Shown: positions 1-8,932, counted from the first letter of the stretch. The stretch is 64,000 nucleotides of DNA from JAOPZW01 sp036379935 (GCA_036379935.1 DASVFT010000022.1:1-64000); one strand, 5' to 3'. A program made the numbers and translations. The notes: generated from the letters alone by a model not told the origin.

Positions 1-36
1 CCACACCGTGGGCTACGCTTCGCCGCGCGCCCGCTC

Positions 37-1224
37 GTGAGCACGTTCCAGCCGAGTTCCATCGTCGAGTCCACCGCGCCGTCCATGCCGGGCGGCGATC
101 CCGTCGTGTCGGTGGTCATCCCGTGCCTGAACGAGGAGGACAACATCGAGCACTGCGTCAGGGCGGCGCTCGAGGTCATGCGGCGCGAGGGGATCGAGGG
201 CGAGGTCGTCGTCGCCGACAACGCCTCAGAGGATCGCAGCGCCGAGCTGGCCGCGGCCGCCGGCGCGCGCGTCGTCCACGAGCCGCGGCGCGGCTACGGC
301 AGCGCCTACCTGGCGGGCTTTGCGGCCGCCCGCGGCGCCTACATCGTCATGGCCGACGCGGACCTGACCTACGACTTCAACGAGATCCCGCGCTTCGTGG
401 CCGAGCTCCAGTCAGGGGCGCAGCTGGTGGTCGGCGACCGGATGGACAACATCCAGCCCGGCGCGATGCCATGGCTGCATCGCTACGTGGGCAACCCCGT
501 GCTCTCCGGCGTGCTCAACCTCTTCTTCAGCACCGGCATCCGCGATGCCCACTGCGGGATGCGGGCTGTCCGGCGCGACGTGCTGCCCATGCTCGACCTG
601 CGCGCCACCGGCATGGAGTTCGCGTCCGAGATGGTCATCCGCGCCTCGAAGGAGGGGCTCGCGATCACCGAGTTCCCGATCGAGTACCACCCGCGCGGCG
701 GCGAGAGCAAGCTCTCGAGCTTCCGCGACGGCTGGCGCCACCTGCGCTTCCTGCTCGTCCACAGCCCGACGCACCTGTTCATCATCCCGGGGCTCGTCAT
801 CACGGTCATCGGGGCGCTCATGGCGGTGACGGTGCTGGCCCAGATCGACATCCTCGGTCGCACGTGGGACCTGCACGCGATGATCGGCGGATCGCTGTTC
901 ATGATCGTCGGGACGCAGGTGCTGGCGCTCGGGCTGTGCGCGCACGCGTACGGGACGTACTTCATGGGCGAGAAGGACCCCTGGTTCGATCGCATGCGCG
1001 CGCGCTTCCGCCTCGAGCACGGGCTGATGCTGGGCGGCGCGCTGGCCTTCGTGGGATGCGTGATCGCTGCCGCCATCGTCGTGACGTGGATCAACCGTGG
1101 CTTTGGCGCCATCTCCGAGGAGCGCCTCGCGGTTGCCGCGGCGACGCTCATGATCGTCGGCATCCAGGTCTTCTTCTCCTCGTTCCTGCTCAGCATCCTC
1201 GGCCTGCGCAGGACGACGCGCTAG
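37..1224 (+). CDS. GT2 glycosyltransferase with C-terminal membrane segments (polyprenyl-phosphate type)
   Basis: A 395-residue protein starting at GTG. The N-terminal half is a GT-A fold of family GT2: VVIPCLNEEDN near residue 27 and the metal-binding DADLTYDF near residue 108. After about residue 240 there are about four hydrophobic segments (for example HLFIIPGLVITVIGALMAV and FMIVGTQVLALGL). This layout matches DPM1/GtrB/ArnC-like enzymes, which load a sugar onto a lipid carrier at the inner face of the membrane. It is the first gene seen of the surface-polysaccharide locus and converges on the next gene with a 4-bp overlap. The sugar cannot be told. Confidence 0.88.
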   Translation: MSTFQPSSIVESTAPSMPGGDPVVSVVIPCLNEEDNIEHCVRAALEVMRREGIEGEVVVADNASEDRSAELAAAAGARVVHEPRRGYGSAYLAGFAAARGAYIVMADADLTYDFNEIPRFVAELQSGAQLVVGDRMDNIQPGAMPWLHRYVGNPVLSGVLNLFFSTGIRDAHCGMRAVRRDVLPMLDLRATGMEFASEMVIRASKEGLAITEFPIEYHPRGGESKLSSFRDGWRHLRFLLVHSPTHLFIIPGLVITVIGALMAVTVLAQIDILGRTWDLHAMIGGSLFMIVGTQVLALGLCAHAYGTYFMGEKDPWFDRMRARFRLEHGLMLGGALAFVGCVIAAAIVVTWINRGFGAISEERLAVAAATLMIVGIQVFFSSFLLSILGLRRTTR

Positions 1225-1901
1225 CCGGGCTCGTCGGTGCGCAACGTCGCCCAGAAGGCGGCGAAGACGGCGAACGGGGTGCCGATCACGAGCGCAACGA
1301 CGAGGACCCATGCCAGCCAGAACGGCATGAGGTGGCCCGTGAAGTCGCTGGCGCGGTGCACGATGGTGCCCAGGCGATCGAGGAGCGATTGCCTCTCGGG
1401 CTCGAGCAGGGTCAAGGCGACGGCCTGCCCGTCCAGCTTGCGACCATCGACGCTCGTGGTGGCAAGGCCGATCCACACCGGGTTGTTCGTGCCGGCCAGC
1501 CCGATCGGCGACCGGCCGGCGTTGCGCACGCAGATGCTGCCGGTGACGTCGTGAGGGGGCGATGCCAGCGGCGCCCTGACCGACTGCGCCTTGGCGTTCG
1601 GCGCGATCGTCACCTCGCGGCGGGAGCGATAACCGGGAGCCTCCGCCTCGAGCACCACGCTGGCCGGCTGCGTCCTTGGTGCCAGCGTGAACTGCGCCTG
1701 ACCCGTCGACCGGTCGATCGCGGCCGGTGCCACGCAGGCCCGCGACCCCGGCCCGAGGGGGATGCCAACGGACGGTCCAATCGGACCCGGCGACGGGGTC
1801 GAGGTGACGACCAGCCGCTCCCGACTCAGGAACGGCTGCCACCAGTACAGGGCACCGGCGAGCGCGACGGCCAGTCCGAGCAGCGCCGCGCGCCTAGCCA
1901 T
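1221..1901 (-). CDS. two-TM membrane protein, partner of DUF2142 (copy 1)
   Basis: A 226-residue protein of unknown function with an N-terminal hydrophobic segment (LLGLAVALAGALYWW) and a C-terminal one (WLAWVLVVALVIGTPFAVF), leaving about 150 residues probably outside. It is a paralogue of the protein at 11132-11944. They share WW-PF near the N-terminus, a C(V/M)RNAG motif, and TIVHR before the last membrane segment. Its ATG overlaps the stop of the upstream DUF2142 gene by 8 bp, exactly as in the other copy, so the two are translationally coupled and probably form a complex. No named domain is recognised. Confidence 0.72.
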   Translation of the reverse strand: MARRAALLGLAVALAGALYWWQPFLSRERLVVTSTPSPGPIGPSVGIPLGPGSRACVAPAAIDRSTGQAQFTLAPRTQPASVVLEAEAPGYRSRREVTIAPNAKAQSVRAPLASPPHDVTGSICVRNAGRSPIGLAGTNNPVWIGLATTSVDGRKLDGQAVALTLLEPERQSLLDRLGTIVHRASDFTGHLMPFWLAWVLVVALVIGTPFAVFAAFWATLRTDEPG

Positions 1902-3336
1902 AGAACCTCTGGGCGTTGAGCAGGAAGCCCTCGATATCCAGCAGGACGAACCCGGCGAGCACGATGGCCCCGGCCCATGGGGCCAGGCGCCGCGGCAGCG
2001 AGCCGATGACCCAGCTGATGGCGAGCCCGAACGCCGCGATCAGGGGAAGCAGATAGCGGCCCGTGATGAGCGGGTCGCCGCCCACTTGAAGATCGCGATA
2101 GGAGGAGATGTGCAGCAGCCCAAGGAGCGCGACGACCCCGCTGGCCAGGAAGAGGATCTCCGGCCAGCGCGCCCGCACGGCGCGACGCCGTAGGACCGCG
2201 GCCAGCAGGAGGGCGACGAAGCCGACGAACACGAGCTCCTGAAGACGGTCGTACACGGCAGGGCGAAATCCGACCTCGAAGTTCGCAAAGCCACCGAAGA
2301 AGGTGTCGATGAAGAACTGGCGGTAGCCATATGGAGGGCCGAGCATCGGCGACATGAAGCCGAGCTTCGGTAGGTAGAACTGCCACAGGTAGGAGAGGAA
2401 TTGCGAAGGGCTGAACGACTGCTCCGCCGCTCGACCGACCTCGCCGCCGAAGGCGCCACCCGAGTTCGATCGTGTCCACAGGTACGCGGTCACGAGGCAC
2501 GGCAGGAGCGCGGCCGTGGCGATGGCCGCCTGGCGCACTGCGACGCGACTCGGCGGCCGCGCGCGCACCAGCGCGACCACGATCACCAGCACCGCCGGGA
2601 CCAGCAGGAAGAGCCCGCGCCCATGCGTGAGCGCTCCAAGCCCGGCGAGCAGCGCCACCGCTGCGACGCGGCCCGGCGACGGCCCCCGGCGGACCAAGCG
2701 CAGGCCGGCGAGGACGAAGCCGGTGCTGATCGTCACCAGGAGCGTGTCGGGGTTGACGTTGCCGGCCAGCGACGCGAGCTTGGGCTGGAGCGCGACGATG
2801 GCGGTGGCCAGGAAGCGCAGCCATGGGCGCGCGAAGATCTCGCCCGCCACGAGCCACATGAGGCCGACGGTGAGGACGTAGAGCAGGACGGTGGCAGCGC
2901 GCATGGCGAAGAGCCGTCCGAGCAGCGACTGGTTCGGCGACAGTCGGTAGGCGAGCGCTGCGTAGGCGTAGTAGAGCGGCGGATTGGGTGCTACCGCGTT
3001 GGGACCGGTCCCGTCCTTGCGCTGAGCGGCGGGGATGTGCTCGAGGGCCCGGGAGACGCGGGCCAGCGCGCTCCACGTCGGCCGGCCGTCGTAGTGGCCG
3101 ACATTGGGGGCGATGTTGAGCTCGTACTCCGCCCTCGCCACCTCGGTGGACACGCTCCCCCGGCCGCTGCTGCTGTTGGGGCCGTGGCCCGTCTCCGCCA
3201 GGAGCTGGGTGTAGGCGATGTGGCCGGGTTCGTCGGGCCCGTTGAAGGGCACGGTCATGACCGACCACGCCAGGCCTTGCACCAAGGCCAGCACGAGCAG
3301 GACGGCGAGGGGAAACGGCAGGCGACGGATCCTCAC
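1894..3336 (-). CDS. DUF2142 polytopic membrane protein (copy 1)
   Basis: A 480-residue polytopic membrane protein. The motif VPFNGPDEPGHIAYTQL near the N-terminus fits the PDE-x2-H signature of DUF2142, a family with a glycosyltransferase-like GT-C topology often found in polysaccharide loci. About ten hydrophobic segments are visible. The GTG start at 3336 is chosen because a TATCCT hexamer lies 9 nt upstream and the first residues (VRIRRLPFPLAVLL) give a basic membrane start. A further 31 codons upstream are open but unconvincing. It pairs with the small gene downstream. The donor is probably a lipid-linked sugar, but this is inference. Confidence 0.8.
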   Translation of the reverse strand: MRIRRLPFPLAVLLVLALVQGLAWSVMTVPFNGPDEPGHIAYTQLLAETGHGPNSSSGRGSVSTEVARAEYELNIAPNVGHYDGRPTWSALARVSRALEHIPAAQRKDGTGPNAVAPNPPLYYAYAALAYRLSPNQSLLGRLFAMRAATVLLYVLTVGLMWLVAGEIFARPWLRFLATAIVALQPKLASLAGNVNPDTLLVTISTGFVLAGLRLVRRGPSPGRVAAVALLAGLGALTHGRGLFLLVPAVLVIVVALVRARPPSRVAVRQAAIATAALLPCLVTAYLWTRSNSGGAFGGEVGRAAEQSFSPSQFLSYLWQFYLPKLGFMSPMLGPPYGYRQFFIDTFFGGFANFEVGFRPAVYDRLQELVFVGFVALLLAAVLRRRAVRARWPEILFLASGVVALLGLLHISSYRDLQVGGDPLITGRYLLPLIAAFGLAISWVIGSLPRRLAPWAGAIVLAGFVLLDIEGFLLNAQRFYG

Positions 3337-3345
3337 GAGCGCGAC

Positions 3346-3351
3346 AGGATA
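3346..3351 (-). promoter_or_regulatory. -10 hexamer TATCCT, leaderless start of DUF2142 copy 1
   Basis: TATCCT on the minus strand ends 9 nt before the GTG at 3336, with no Shine-Dalgarno sequence in between. Confidence 0.5.
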
Positions 3352-3364
3352 GGTCGCGCCTTGC

Positions 3365-4354
3365 TCAATCGAGCCGGCGCACGAGCCAGCGCCGATAGAG
3401 ATCGAGCAGCGGCCCGAGGCGCCCGGCAAGGCCCGGCGAGGCCAGCGGCGTGGCGAAGGCGCCGGTCATGCGGCGCATGATCTCGGCGTCGCCGACCCGG
3501 CGTGTCGCCTGAACCGCGCGGCGCCTGTCTGCGATCGCCGGCGCCGCGCGCAGGACGGCCGCCCACGCTCGCAGCTTCTGCGCCCACCAGCCCTGGGCCA
3601 CCGATCGCGCGAGGACCGCGGCCTCGGAGGCGGCCAGCATCGGGGCGAGCAGGGCGAGCGTCCGGCGGTCGTAGTTGCAGAGCACCGTCCAGGCGCGATT
3701 TCGCTCCAGCCAGTACCACTTCTGAGCGCCCTTGTCGAAGTCGTAGTCGTGCCGCACGCGGGCTCGCGGCGCGAAGCGCACGTCCCAGCCGGCCAGTCGC
3801 ACGCGCCACGAGAGGTCGACATCGTCGTGGTAGAGGAAGAACGGCTCGGCGAGCCCGCCGACGGCGTCCCAAGCGGCGCGGCGGACGAGCAGCGCCGCGC
3901 CGGAAGCGACCGCCACCGAGCGCGGCGGCCCGTCCTCTGCCGGCTCCATGTAGCGCCCCGACCACGAGACGCCGGTGAAGTGCAACGGGTTGTCGCCGGC
4001 ATTGACGCGTCCGTCCGGCAGCAGGATCTGCGCGCCCACGATGCCGGTCCTATCGTCGGCCGCCTCCAGCAGCCTCTCGATGCAGTGGCGGTCGGCCACC
4101 GCGTCGGGGTTGAGGAGCAACAGCCACTCGCCCCCCGCGCGGGAGGCGCCGAGGTTGGCGCCGCCGGCATAGCCGAGGTTCCGACCTGGCCGTACCACGC
4201 TCGCCCCCTCGAGGGCGACGAGCTCGCTTGCGGGGTCGTTGTCGACCACGATGATCCGCGTCGGCGCCACCGTCTGCGCACGCAGCGTCGCCACGGCGCG
4301 GCTGGTCGCGCCCAGATCGGCATAGGAGACGATGACAGCGGAGACCTCGCTCAC
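3365..4354 (-). CDS. GT2 glycosyltransferase, rhamnosyltransferase-like
   Basis: A 329-residue protein with a GT-A fold. AVIVSYADLG opens the domain, IIVVDNDP follows, and GRNLGYAGGANLG near residue 78 plus LLLLNPDAV near residue 98 are the marks of the WbbL-like rhamnosyltransferase subgroup. No membrane segment is seen. The GTG start has a TAGAGT hexamer 8 nt upstream. RmlC and RmlD further along the window would supply dTDP-rhamnose, which fits a rhamnosyl donor. Acceptor unknown. Confidence 0.86.
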   Translation of the reverse strand: MSEVSAVIVSYADLGATSRAVATLRAQTVAPTRIIVVDNDPASELVALEGASVVRPGRNLGYAGGANLGASRAGGEWLLLLNPDAVADRHCIERLLEAADDRTGIVGAQILLPDGRVNAGDNPLHFTGVSWSGRYMEPAEDGPPRSVAVASGAALLVRRAAWDAVGGLAEPFFLYHDDVDLSWRVRLAGWDVRFAPRARVRHDYDFDKGAQKWYWLERNRAWTVLCNYDRRTLALLAPMLAASEAAVLARSVAQGWWAQKLRAWAAVLRAAPAIADRRRAVQATRRVGDAEIMRRMTGAFATPLASPGLAGRLGPLLDLYRRWLVRRLD

Positions 4355-4362
4355 GCGCGCGA

Positions 4363-4368
4363 ACTCTA
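4363..4368 (-). promoter_or_regulatory. -10 hexamer TAGAGT for the rhamnosyltransferase-like gene
   Basis: The hexamer ends 8 nt before the GTG at 4354; no ribosome-binding site. It is divergent from the hexamer at 4381. Confidence 0.5.
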
Positions 4369-4380
4369 AGCGGCTCTCGC

Positions 4381-4386
4381 TACGGT
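4381..4386 (+). promoter_or_regulatory. -10 hexamer TACGGT for the GT2 gene at 4395
   Basis: The hexamer ends 8 nt before the GTG at 4395. It supports that start over the longer upstream open frame, which would run back into the divergent gene. Confidence 0.5.
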
Positions 4387-4394
4387 GTCCGGCC

Positions 4395-5240
4395 GTGCCG
4401 GCGACTCGTCACGACGACGTCACCATCGTGGTGACCAATCACGACTACGGTCGCTTCCTCGAGGAGGCCGTCGCAAGCGCGCTGAACCAGGACGGCGGAG
4501 CTCCGCGCATCGTCGTGGTCGACGACGGCTCGACCGATCCCCACACGCTCAGCGTGCTCGACCGCCTGCAGGCGAACATGCACGTCCACCGCCAGGCCAA
4601 CGCGGGCGTCGTCGCGGCGCGCAACGTCGGCCTCGCGCTCGCCGACACGCCGTACGTCCTGATCCTCGACGCCGATGATCGACTCCCTCGCGGCGCTCTG
4701 AACGCCCTGCGCGAACCGCTTGACGCCGATCCGCGGCTCGGCTTCGCCTATGGCATCACCCGCTTCTTCGGCCTGTGGGAGGGCGAGATGACAATGCCGC
4801 CCTACGACCCCTACAAACTGCTGTACCGCCACACCATTGGCGTCACGGCCCTCATGCGCCGCGAGCTCGTCGATGCGGTCGGCGGCTTCGACCCCGAGTT
4901 CCGTGGCTACGAGGACTGGGAGTTCTGGCTGCACGCGCTGCGCGAGGGCTGGCGCGGCCGGCGCGTGGACGAGGTCACCCTCGACTACCGCCGCCACGGA
5001 TCGACGAAGCTGCGTGCCGATCGCCGCGACTACCGCCACTGGTACCGGCGGCTGCGCGAGAAGCACGCATCGCTCTACGCGCGGGAGCCCGAGCTTGCTC
5101 GCGAAGCGGGCGTGTCCCCGCTGGAGCGGGCGATCTACCGCTGGTGGTGGGGCGCGAGGCCCGTCCCCGCGCGCGTGGAGCATGCGGTTCACAGCCTGTG
5201 GTGGGGCGTGGCCGCGTGGCGACGTAACCCCGATTCCTGA
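4395..5240 (+). CDS. GT2 glycosyltransferase
   Basis: A 281-residue soluble GT-A enzyme. VTIVVTNHDYGRFLEEAV starts the Rossmann part, VVVDDGSTD follows, and ILDADDRLP holds the DxD metal site. GGFDPEFRGYEDWEFWLHA is the acceptor-side ED-x-E-x-W segment typical of this family. The GTG at 4395 is preferred because the frame upstream overlaps the divergent gene and a -10 hexamer fits. It belongs to the polysaccharide locus; substrate unknown. Confidence 0.84.
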   Translation: MPATRHDDVTIVVTNHDYGRFLEEAVASALNQDGGAPRIVVVDDGSTDPHTLSVLDRLQANMHVHRQANAGVVAARNVGLALADTPYVLILDADDRLPRGALNALREPLDADPRLGFAYGITRFFGLWEGEMTMPPYDPYKLLYRHTIGVTALMRRELVDAVGGFDPEFRGYEDWEFWLHALREGWRGRRVDEVTLDYRRHGSTKLRADRRDYRHWYRRLREKHASLYAREPELAREAGVSPLERAIYRWWWGARPVPARVEHAVHSLWWGVAAWRRNPDS

Positions 5241-5252
5241 ACGTTTCGCCGC

Positions 5253-5258
5253 TATCCT
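5253..5258 (+). promoter_or_regulatory. -10 hexamer TATCCT before a short leader ORF
   Basis: TATCCT ends 8 nt before a GTG at 5267 that is out of frame with the downstream glycosyltransferase but opens a 20-codon ORF ending exactly at its ATG. Confidence 0.4.
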
Positions 5259-5266
5259 GCTGACGC

Positions 5267-5329
5267 GTGGCCGCGGGACAGCGCATCTTTCGCCCTGCTC
5301 CCTCGTTGTGGACCTCGTACTCGCTCTGA
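5267..5329 (+). CDS. possible 20-residue leader peptide
   Basis: GTG at 5267 opens a 20-codon frame (product VAAGQRIFRPAPSLWTSYSL) whose TGA at 5327-5329 overlaps the ATG of the next gene as TGATG. A TATCCT hexamer lies 8 nt upstream, the spacing seen at other leaderless starts in this window. The arrangement would couple translation of the glycosyltransferase to the leader. No homology is claimed. It could equally be a chance frame in a leader RNA. Confidence 0.3.
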   Translation: MAAGQRIFRPAPSLWTSYSL

Positions 5330-6093
5330 TGTCGCCCTACGCCAAGCGCCTCGCCGTCGTGCCCGCCTACAACGAGGCGGCCACGGTCGCCCGAGTTGTA
5401 CGAGCGATCCACGCGCGCATGCCCGGCCTCGATGTCCTCGTGATCGACGACGGCTCGACCGACGACACGCGCGAGCGGGCGGAGGCCGCGGGCGCTCGCG
5501 TCCTGCGCCATCCGTTCAACCTCGGGATTGGCGGCGCCGTGCAGTCGGGCTTCGTCTACGCGCTCGACAACGACTACGACTTCATGGTCCAGGTCGACGG
5601 CGATGGGCAGCACGATCCGGACCAGATCGGGCGCCTGGAGGCCGTCATGCGCGAGGACCCGACCGTCGACATGGTGTGCGGGTCGCGCTTCATGACGAAG
5701 GACCGCGGATACCCGGCGCCGGTCAGCCGAAGGACCGGCATCCACCTGTTCGCGTTCCTGCTCTCGCGCATCGTCGGCGAGCGCGTCAGTGATCCCACCT
5801 CGGGCTTCCGGCTCTACAACCGCCGAGCGATCGACCTCTTTGCGCGCGACTACCCGCACGACTATCCCGAGGTGGAAGCGGTGCTCATGCTCCACCACCA
5901 TCGCCTCCGGATGCGCGAGGTCCCCGTGCAGATGCTCGCCCGCGGTGGGGGCGTCTCGTCGATCGGCGGCGCGGGGAAGTCGGTCTACTACATGATGAAG
6001 GTCCTCCTGGCGCTCTTCGTCGGACTGGCCCGCGCGCGTCCCGTCGTCGAGCCCGGCGATCGAGCGCCAGTTGCCGCGGAGCGCGGCATCTGA
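5329..6093 (+). CDS. GT2 glycosyltransferase, DPM1/DPG-synthase type
   Basis: A 254-residue protein: AVVPAYNEAATVARVV, VIDDGSTDDT, VQVDGDGQHDP with the metal-binding acids, and SGFRLYNRRAI. These are the marks of the dolichyl-phosphate-mannose / polyprenyl-phosphate glycosyltransferase group. It is directly coupled to a DUF2304 gene (1-bp overlap), a pairing common in actinobacterial and archaeal glycan loci. It probably makes a lipid-linked sugar donor used by a GT-C enzyme such as the DUF2142 proteins. The ATG at 5329 is at the end of the small leader ORF. Confidence 0.86.
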   Translation: MSPYAKRLAVVPAYNEAATVARVVRAIHARMPGLDVLVIDDGSTDDTRERAEAAGARVLRHPFNLGIGGAVQSGFVYALDNDYDFMVQVDGDGQHDPDQIGRLEAVMREDPTVDMVCGSRFMTKDRGYPAPVSRRTGIHLFAFLLSRIVGERVSDPTSGFRLYNRRAIDLFARDYPHDYPEVEAVLMLHHHRLRMREVPVQMLARGGGVSSIGGAGKSVYYMMKVLLALFVGLARARPVVEPGDRAPVAAERGI

Positions 6094-6509
6094 TGGACAG
6101 CCGCATCCAGATCCTGGCGATCATCGCGGCGGCCGCGCTCCTCTTCGTGGTGCTCGAGCTCGTGCGTCGCCGCCGCCTGCAGGAGCGCTACGCGCTGCTG
6201 TGGCTGGTCTGCACCGTCTTCTTGCTCATCCTCGCCGCCTGGCGTGAGGCACTGACCAAGGTCGCCAATCTCGTGGGGATCGCGTACCCGCCCAACGCGC
6301 TCTTCTTCCTGGCCTTCGCGGCCATCCTCGTGGTGCTGCTGCACTTCTCGGTTGTCATCTCGCGACTCTCGGACCAGACGAAGATCCTGGCCCAGCGCGT
6401 GGCCGGGCTCGATGAGCGCATCCGCCGTCACGAGGATGCGACGGTCGAGGACAGCGACGAGGATGCCGTGGCCGCGCCGGTCGGCGGTTCGCGCTTTTCC
6501 CCGCCCTGA
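6093..6509 (+). CDS. DUF2304 small membrane protein
   Basis: A 138-residue protein with three hydrophobic segments (ILAIIAAAALLFVVLEL, ALLWLVCTVFLLILAAW, ALFFLAFAAILVVLLHF), then an amphipathic coiled-coil-like stretch (SDQTKILAQRVAGLDERIRR) and an acidic tail. The pattern matches DUF2304, which nearly always follows a DPM1-like GT2 gene, as here. It is thought to anchor or assist the partner enzyme; its activity is not known. It abuts the convergent gene at 6510. Confidence 0.82.
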   Translation: MDSRIQILAIIAAAALLFVVLELVRRRRLQERYALLWLVCTVFLLILAAWREALTKVANLVGIAYPPNALFFLAFAAILVVLLHFSVVISRLSDQTKILAQRVAGLDERIRRHEDATVEDSDEDAVAAPVGGSRFSPP

Positions 6510-7691
6510 TCAGCCCGCGGCGCCGCGCAACGCCTCGCGAAGGCCGTCCTCGACTTGGGCCGCAGCGGCCTCCCACGTGCGACGCCCCGCCCAGGCGATG
6601 CCCTCCCGGGAGCGTTGAGCGCGCAGATCGCGATCCGCGAGTAGCCGATCGAGTCCGTTTGCGATGGCGATCGGGTCGAGCGGCGCGAGGCTGATCGGTG
6701 CGTTCTCGCCGAAGCTCGCGAGCATCCCGGCGCTCGCCGCTTCGACGCACGGGAGGCCGCAGGCCATCATCTCGAGCGGGATGAGCGAAGGGTTCGTGAG
6801 CGACAACACGAGACCCGCCGCTGCCGAGCCGTAGGCCCGAGCGAGGCCATCGGGCTCGAGCACGCCGAGATGGGCATGCGGAAACGACGTGGCGATCGGC
6901 CGTGCCTCCCCGAAGAGCGCGAGCTCGATCGCCGGGCGCCGGCGGTGGAGCTCCTCGAGGGCAAGCAGTCCCAGCGGGACGGCACGCCGCGGCGTGACCG
7001 CGCGCGCGTAGAAGAGCACCAGGTCGTCACGGCGTGCTTCGCTGGCCGGTCGGTAGCGAGCGTGATCGACCGCGAGGTCGAACGACGAGGCGCTGGCGCC
7101 GTAGCGCTCGTGCAGCACGCCGGCGAGCCAGCGCGACGCGGCGATGCAATGCACGCCCTGGCGATAGGTCCATTCCGCCCAGCCGCGCTCGGCCGAGCTG
7201 CCGTAGAACTCGGGCTCGTGGTCCTGGACCAGGTAGGCACGCGCGGTGGTGCCGGGGCGGCGAAGGACGGCAGGCATGGTCTGCCAGCCGGTGGCGACGA
7301 CCACGTCGGCGCCGTCCCACGCCGCGAACCCCTTGTGGATCGCCGACTGCACGGGCCCGAAGAAGTCCCGGAAGAGCTCCGCCGTCCGCGCAGCGGACTC
7401 GCCCTCGTGACGGCCCTCCTCGTCGAGGATCCAGAACGAGCAGGTGTGCCCCCGCGCTTCGAGGCCGCGGACGAGCTGGGCGAGCGTGCCGTGTCCGCCG
7501 CTGCCTCGCCGGAACGGTGGCACGACGATGGCGACCGAGAGCGAGCCGTTCGCCGCACGCGGAGTGACATCGCGCTGAAGCGGCACGGGACCGTCGCGCA
7601 GCACGTCGAGCAGCGCGACCGGTGCGCCGACGCGCAACAGACCCGGATCCTTGCGGCCGGCCAGGCGGCGGAGCGCGGCGCGCGGTCGCAA
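6510..7691 (-). CDS. GT-B glycosyltransferase, WsaF-like
   Basis: About 393 residues. The N-terminal Rossmann half has VAIVVPPFRRGSGGHGTLAQL, and the region YLVQDHEPEFYGSSAERGW is the signature of WsaF-type (rhamnosyl)transferases. The C-terminal half carries the GT4-like NPSLIPLEMMACGLPCVEA loop that binds the nucleotide sugar. The TTG at 7691 lies 6 nt below the end of the upstream gene and is the longest plausible start. A shorter start inside the first 40 codons is possible because no ribosome-binding site decides it. It forms an operon with the two genes upstream. Confidence 0.8.
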   Translation of the reverse strand: MRPRAALRRLAGRKDPGLLRVGAPVALLDVLRDGPVPLQRDVTPRAANGSLSVAIVVPPFRRGSGGHGTLAQLVRGLEARGHTCSFWILDEEGRHEGESAARTAELFRDFFGPVQSAIHKGFAAWDGADVVVATGWQTMPAVLRRPGTTARAYLVQDHEPEFYGSSAERGWAEWTYRQGVHCIAASRWLAGVLHERYGASASSFDLAVDHARYRPASEARRDDLVLFYARAVTPRRAVPLGLLALEELHRRRPAIELALFGEARPIATSFPHAHLGVLEPDGLARAYGSAAAGLVLSLTNPSLIPLEMMACGLPCVEAASAGMLASFGENAPISLAPLDPIAIANGLDRLLADRDLRAQRSREGIAWAGRRTWEAAAAQVEDGLREALRGAAG

Positions 7692-7696
7692 CGTGC

Positions 7697-8932
7697 TCAG
7701 CTGCCGAGCAGCTTCCGCTTGACCGGCCTGCCGAGCCGGAGCACGACGCGCCCCCAGGGTCGGCGCTTGAGTCCAAGCGCGTGGCGCAGCCCCGGCAGGC
7801 GCTCGTAGCGGCGCACCTTCCATGCCAGCAGGTTGCGGTCGGCGGCGATGTGCCGCTGCTCCTCGATCCCCGCGCGCACATCTGCGAGTAGGCGCCCGAG
7901 GGCGGCGTTGGCTTCGGGTGGCGGGTCGCGGCGGATGGCGCGCAGGGCGCCGGCCATGAACTGTCCCGCCTGCTCCCACGTCGGCCAGGCTCGCGCCGTC
8001 TCCAGCGCGCCGAGCCGCAGACGATGCAACAGGACGCGGTCGCGAGCCAGCAGGTCGAGGAGACGCGACGTGCCGCGGGGGTCGTCCCAGTCGCACACCA
8101 GCGCGTTGACGCCGTGCTCGACGTACTCCTCGTGACCGGTCACTTCGGTGGTCACGCACGTCGCTCCCATGTGGAAGGCCTCGAGCGGCGGCCCATACAT
8201 CCCTTCGACGCGCGAGAGCTTGACCAACACATCGGTCTGGGCGTAGAGCCCGGCGAGCTCGCGCTGCGTGATCGGCCCCAGCACTCGCTCCGCGCCGTCG
8301 GCTTCCAGGCCATCGCGGTACGGCGTCACGACGGTCAGGCGATGCGGCTCGTCCATCTGGCCCACGGCGGCGATGGCCTCGTTGACGCCCTTGAACCACG
8401 CTGCCGCGTAGCCCTCCACGAGGATCTCGAGGGGCCCTTCGGTGTGGGGCACAAGCTTCGCCGGGGACGCGAAGATGGATTTGTCGATCCCATTCCGGAC
8501 GAGAAAGCACGGCGCCTCGGGGCGCAGGTCCTGGAGCGTGTCGGCGATCCATCTCGCCTCGGTGACGAATGAGACGGGCAGGTCGAGGACCAGGCGGGCG
8601 CCGAGCCGTTCAGGTTCGCCAGGACGGTAGAAGCGGTCCTCGAGGCTCTGTACGAACGACGCGTAGCGTTCGGCGCGCAGCTCGAAGAGAGCGAAGGCGG
8701 TTTCCCACCACGTCGAGACGGCGACGTCGTAGTGCCGGCGCCTGGCCTCGTCGAGCGAGACCACCGACAAGCCGTGAAGCGGCTCGTGGTCCCAGTGGGG
8801 ATCGTCCTGCTCGCGGGCCAGGACGAGCGTCACGTCGAAGCCGTGGCGCTCGTGGAGCTGGCGGGCGTGAGCCACGACGACTCCGACGCCGCCGCTGAGC
8901 TGAAGATCGTTGACGAGGAAGGCGACCTTCAC
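7697..8932 (-). CDS. GT4-family glycosyltransferase
   Basis: A 411-residue GT-B enzyme: KVAFLVNDLQLSGGVGVVV at the start, FVQSLEDRFYRPGEPER in the middle (related to the WsaF group), and EGMYGPPLEAFHMGATCVTTEV as the donor-binding E-x7-E loop. The tail of about 30 residues is strongly basic (LGLKRRPWGRVVLRLGRPVKRK), which may hold it at the membrane. The GTG start overlaps the stop of the upstream gene by 4 bp (GTGA). Sugar unknown. Confidence 0.83.
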   Translation of the reverse strand: MKVAFLVNDLQLSGGVGVVVAHARQLHERHGFDVTLVLAREQDDPHWDHEPLHGLSVVSLDEARRRHYDVAVSTWWETAFALFELRAERYASFVQSLEDRFYRPGEPERLGARLVLDLPVSFVTEARWIADTLQDLRPEAPCFLVRNGIDKSIFASPAKLVPHTEGPLEILVEGYAAAWFKGVNEAIAAVGQMDEPHRLTVVTPYRDGLEADGAERVLGPITQRELAGLYAQTDVLVKLSRVEGMYGPPLEAFHMGATCVTTEVTGHEEYVEHGVNALVCDWDDPRGTSRLLDLLARDRVLLHRLRLGALETARAWPTWEQAGQFMAGALRAIRRDPPPEANAALGRLLADVRAGIEEQRHIAADRNLLAWKVRRYERLPGLRHALGLKRRPWGRVVLRLGRPVKRKLLGS

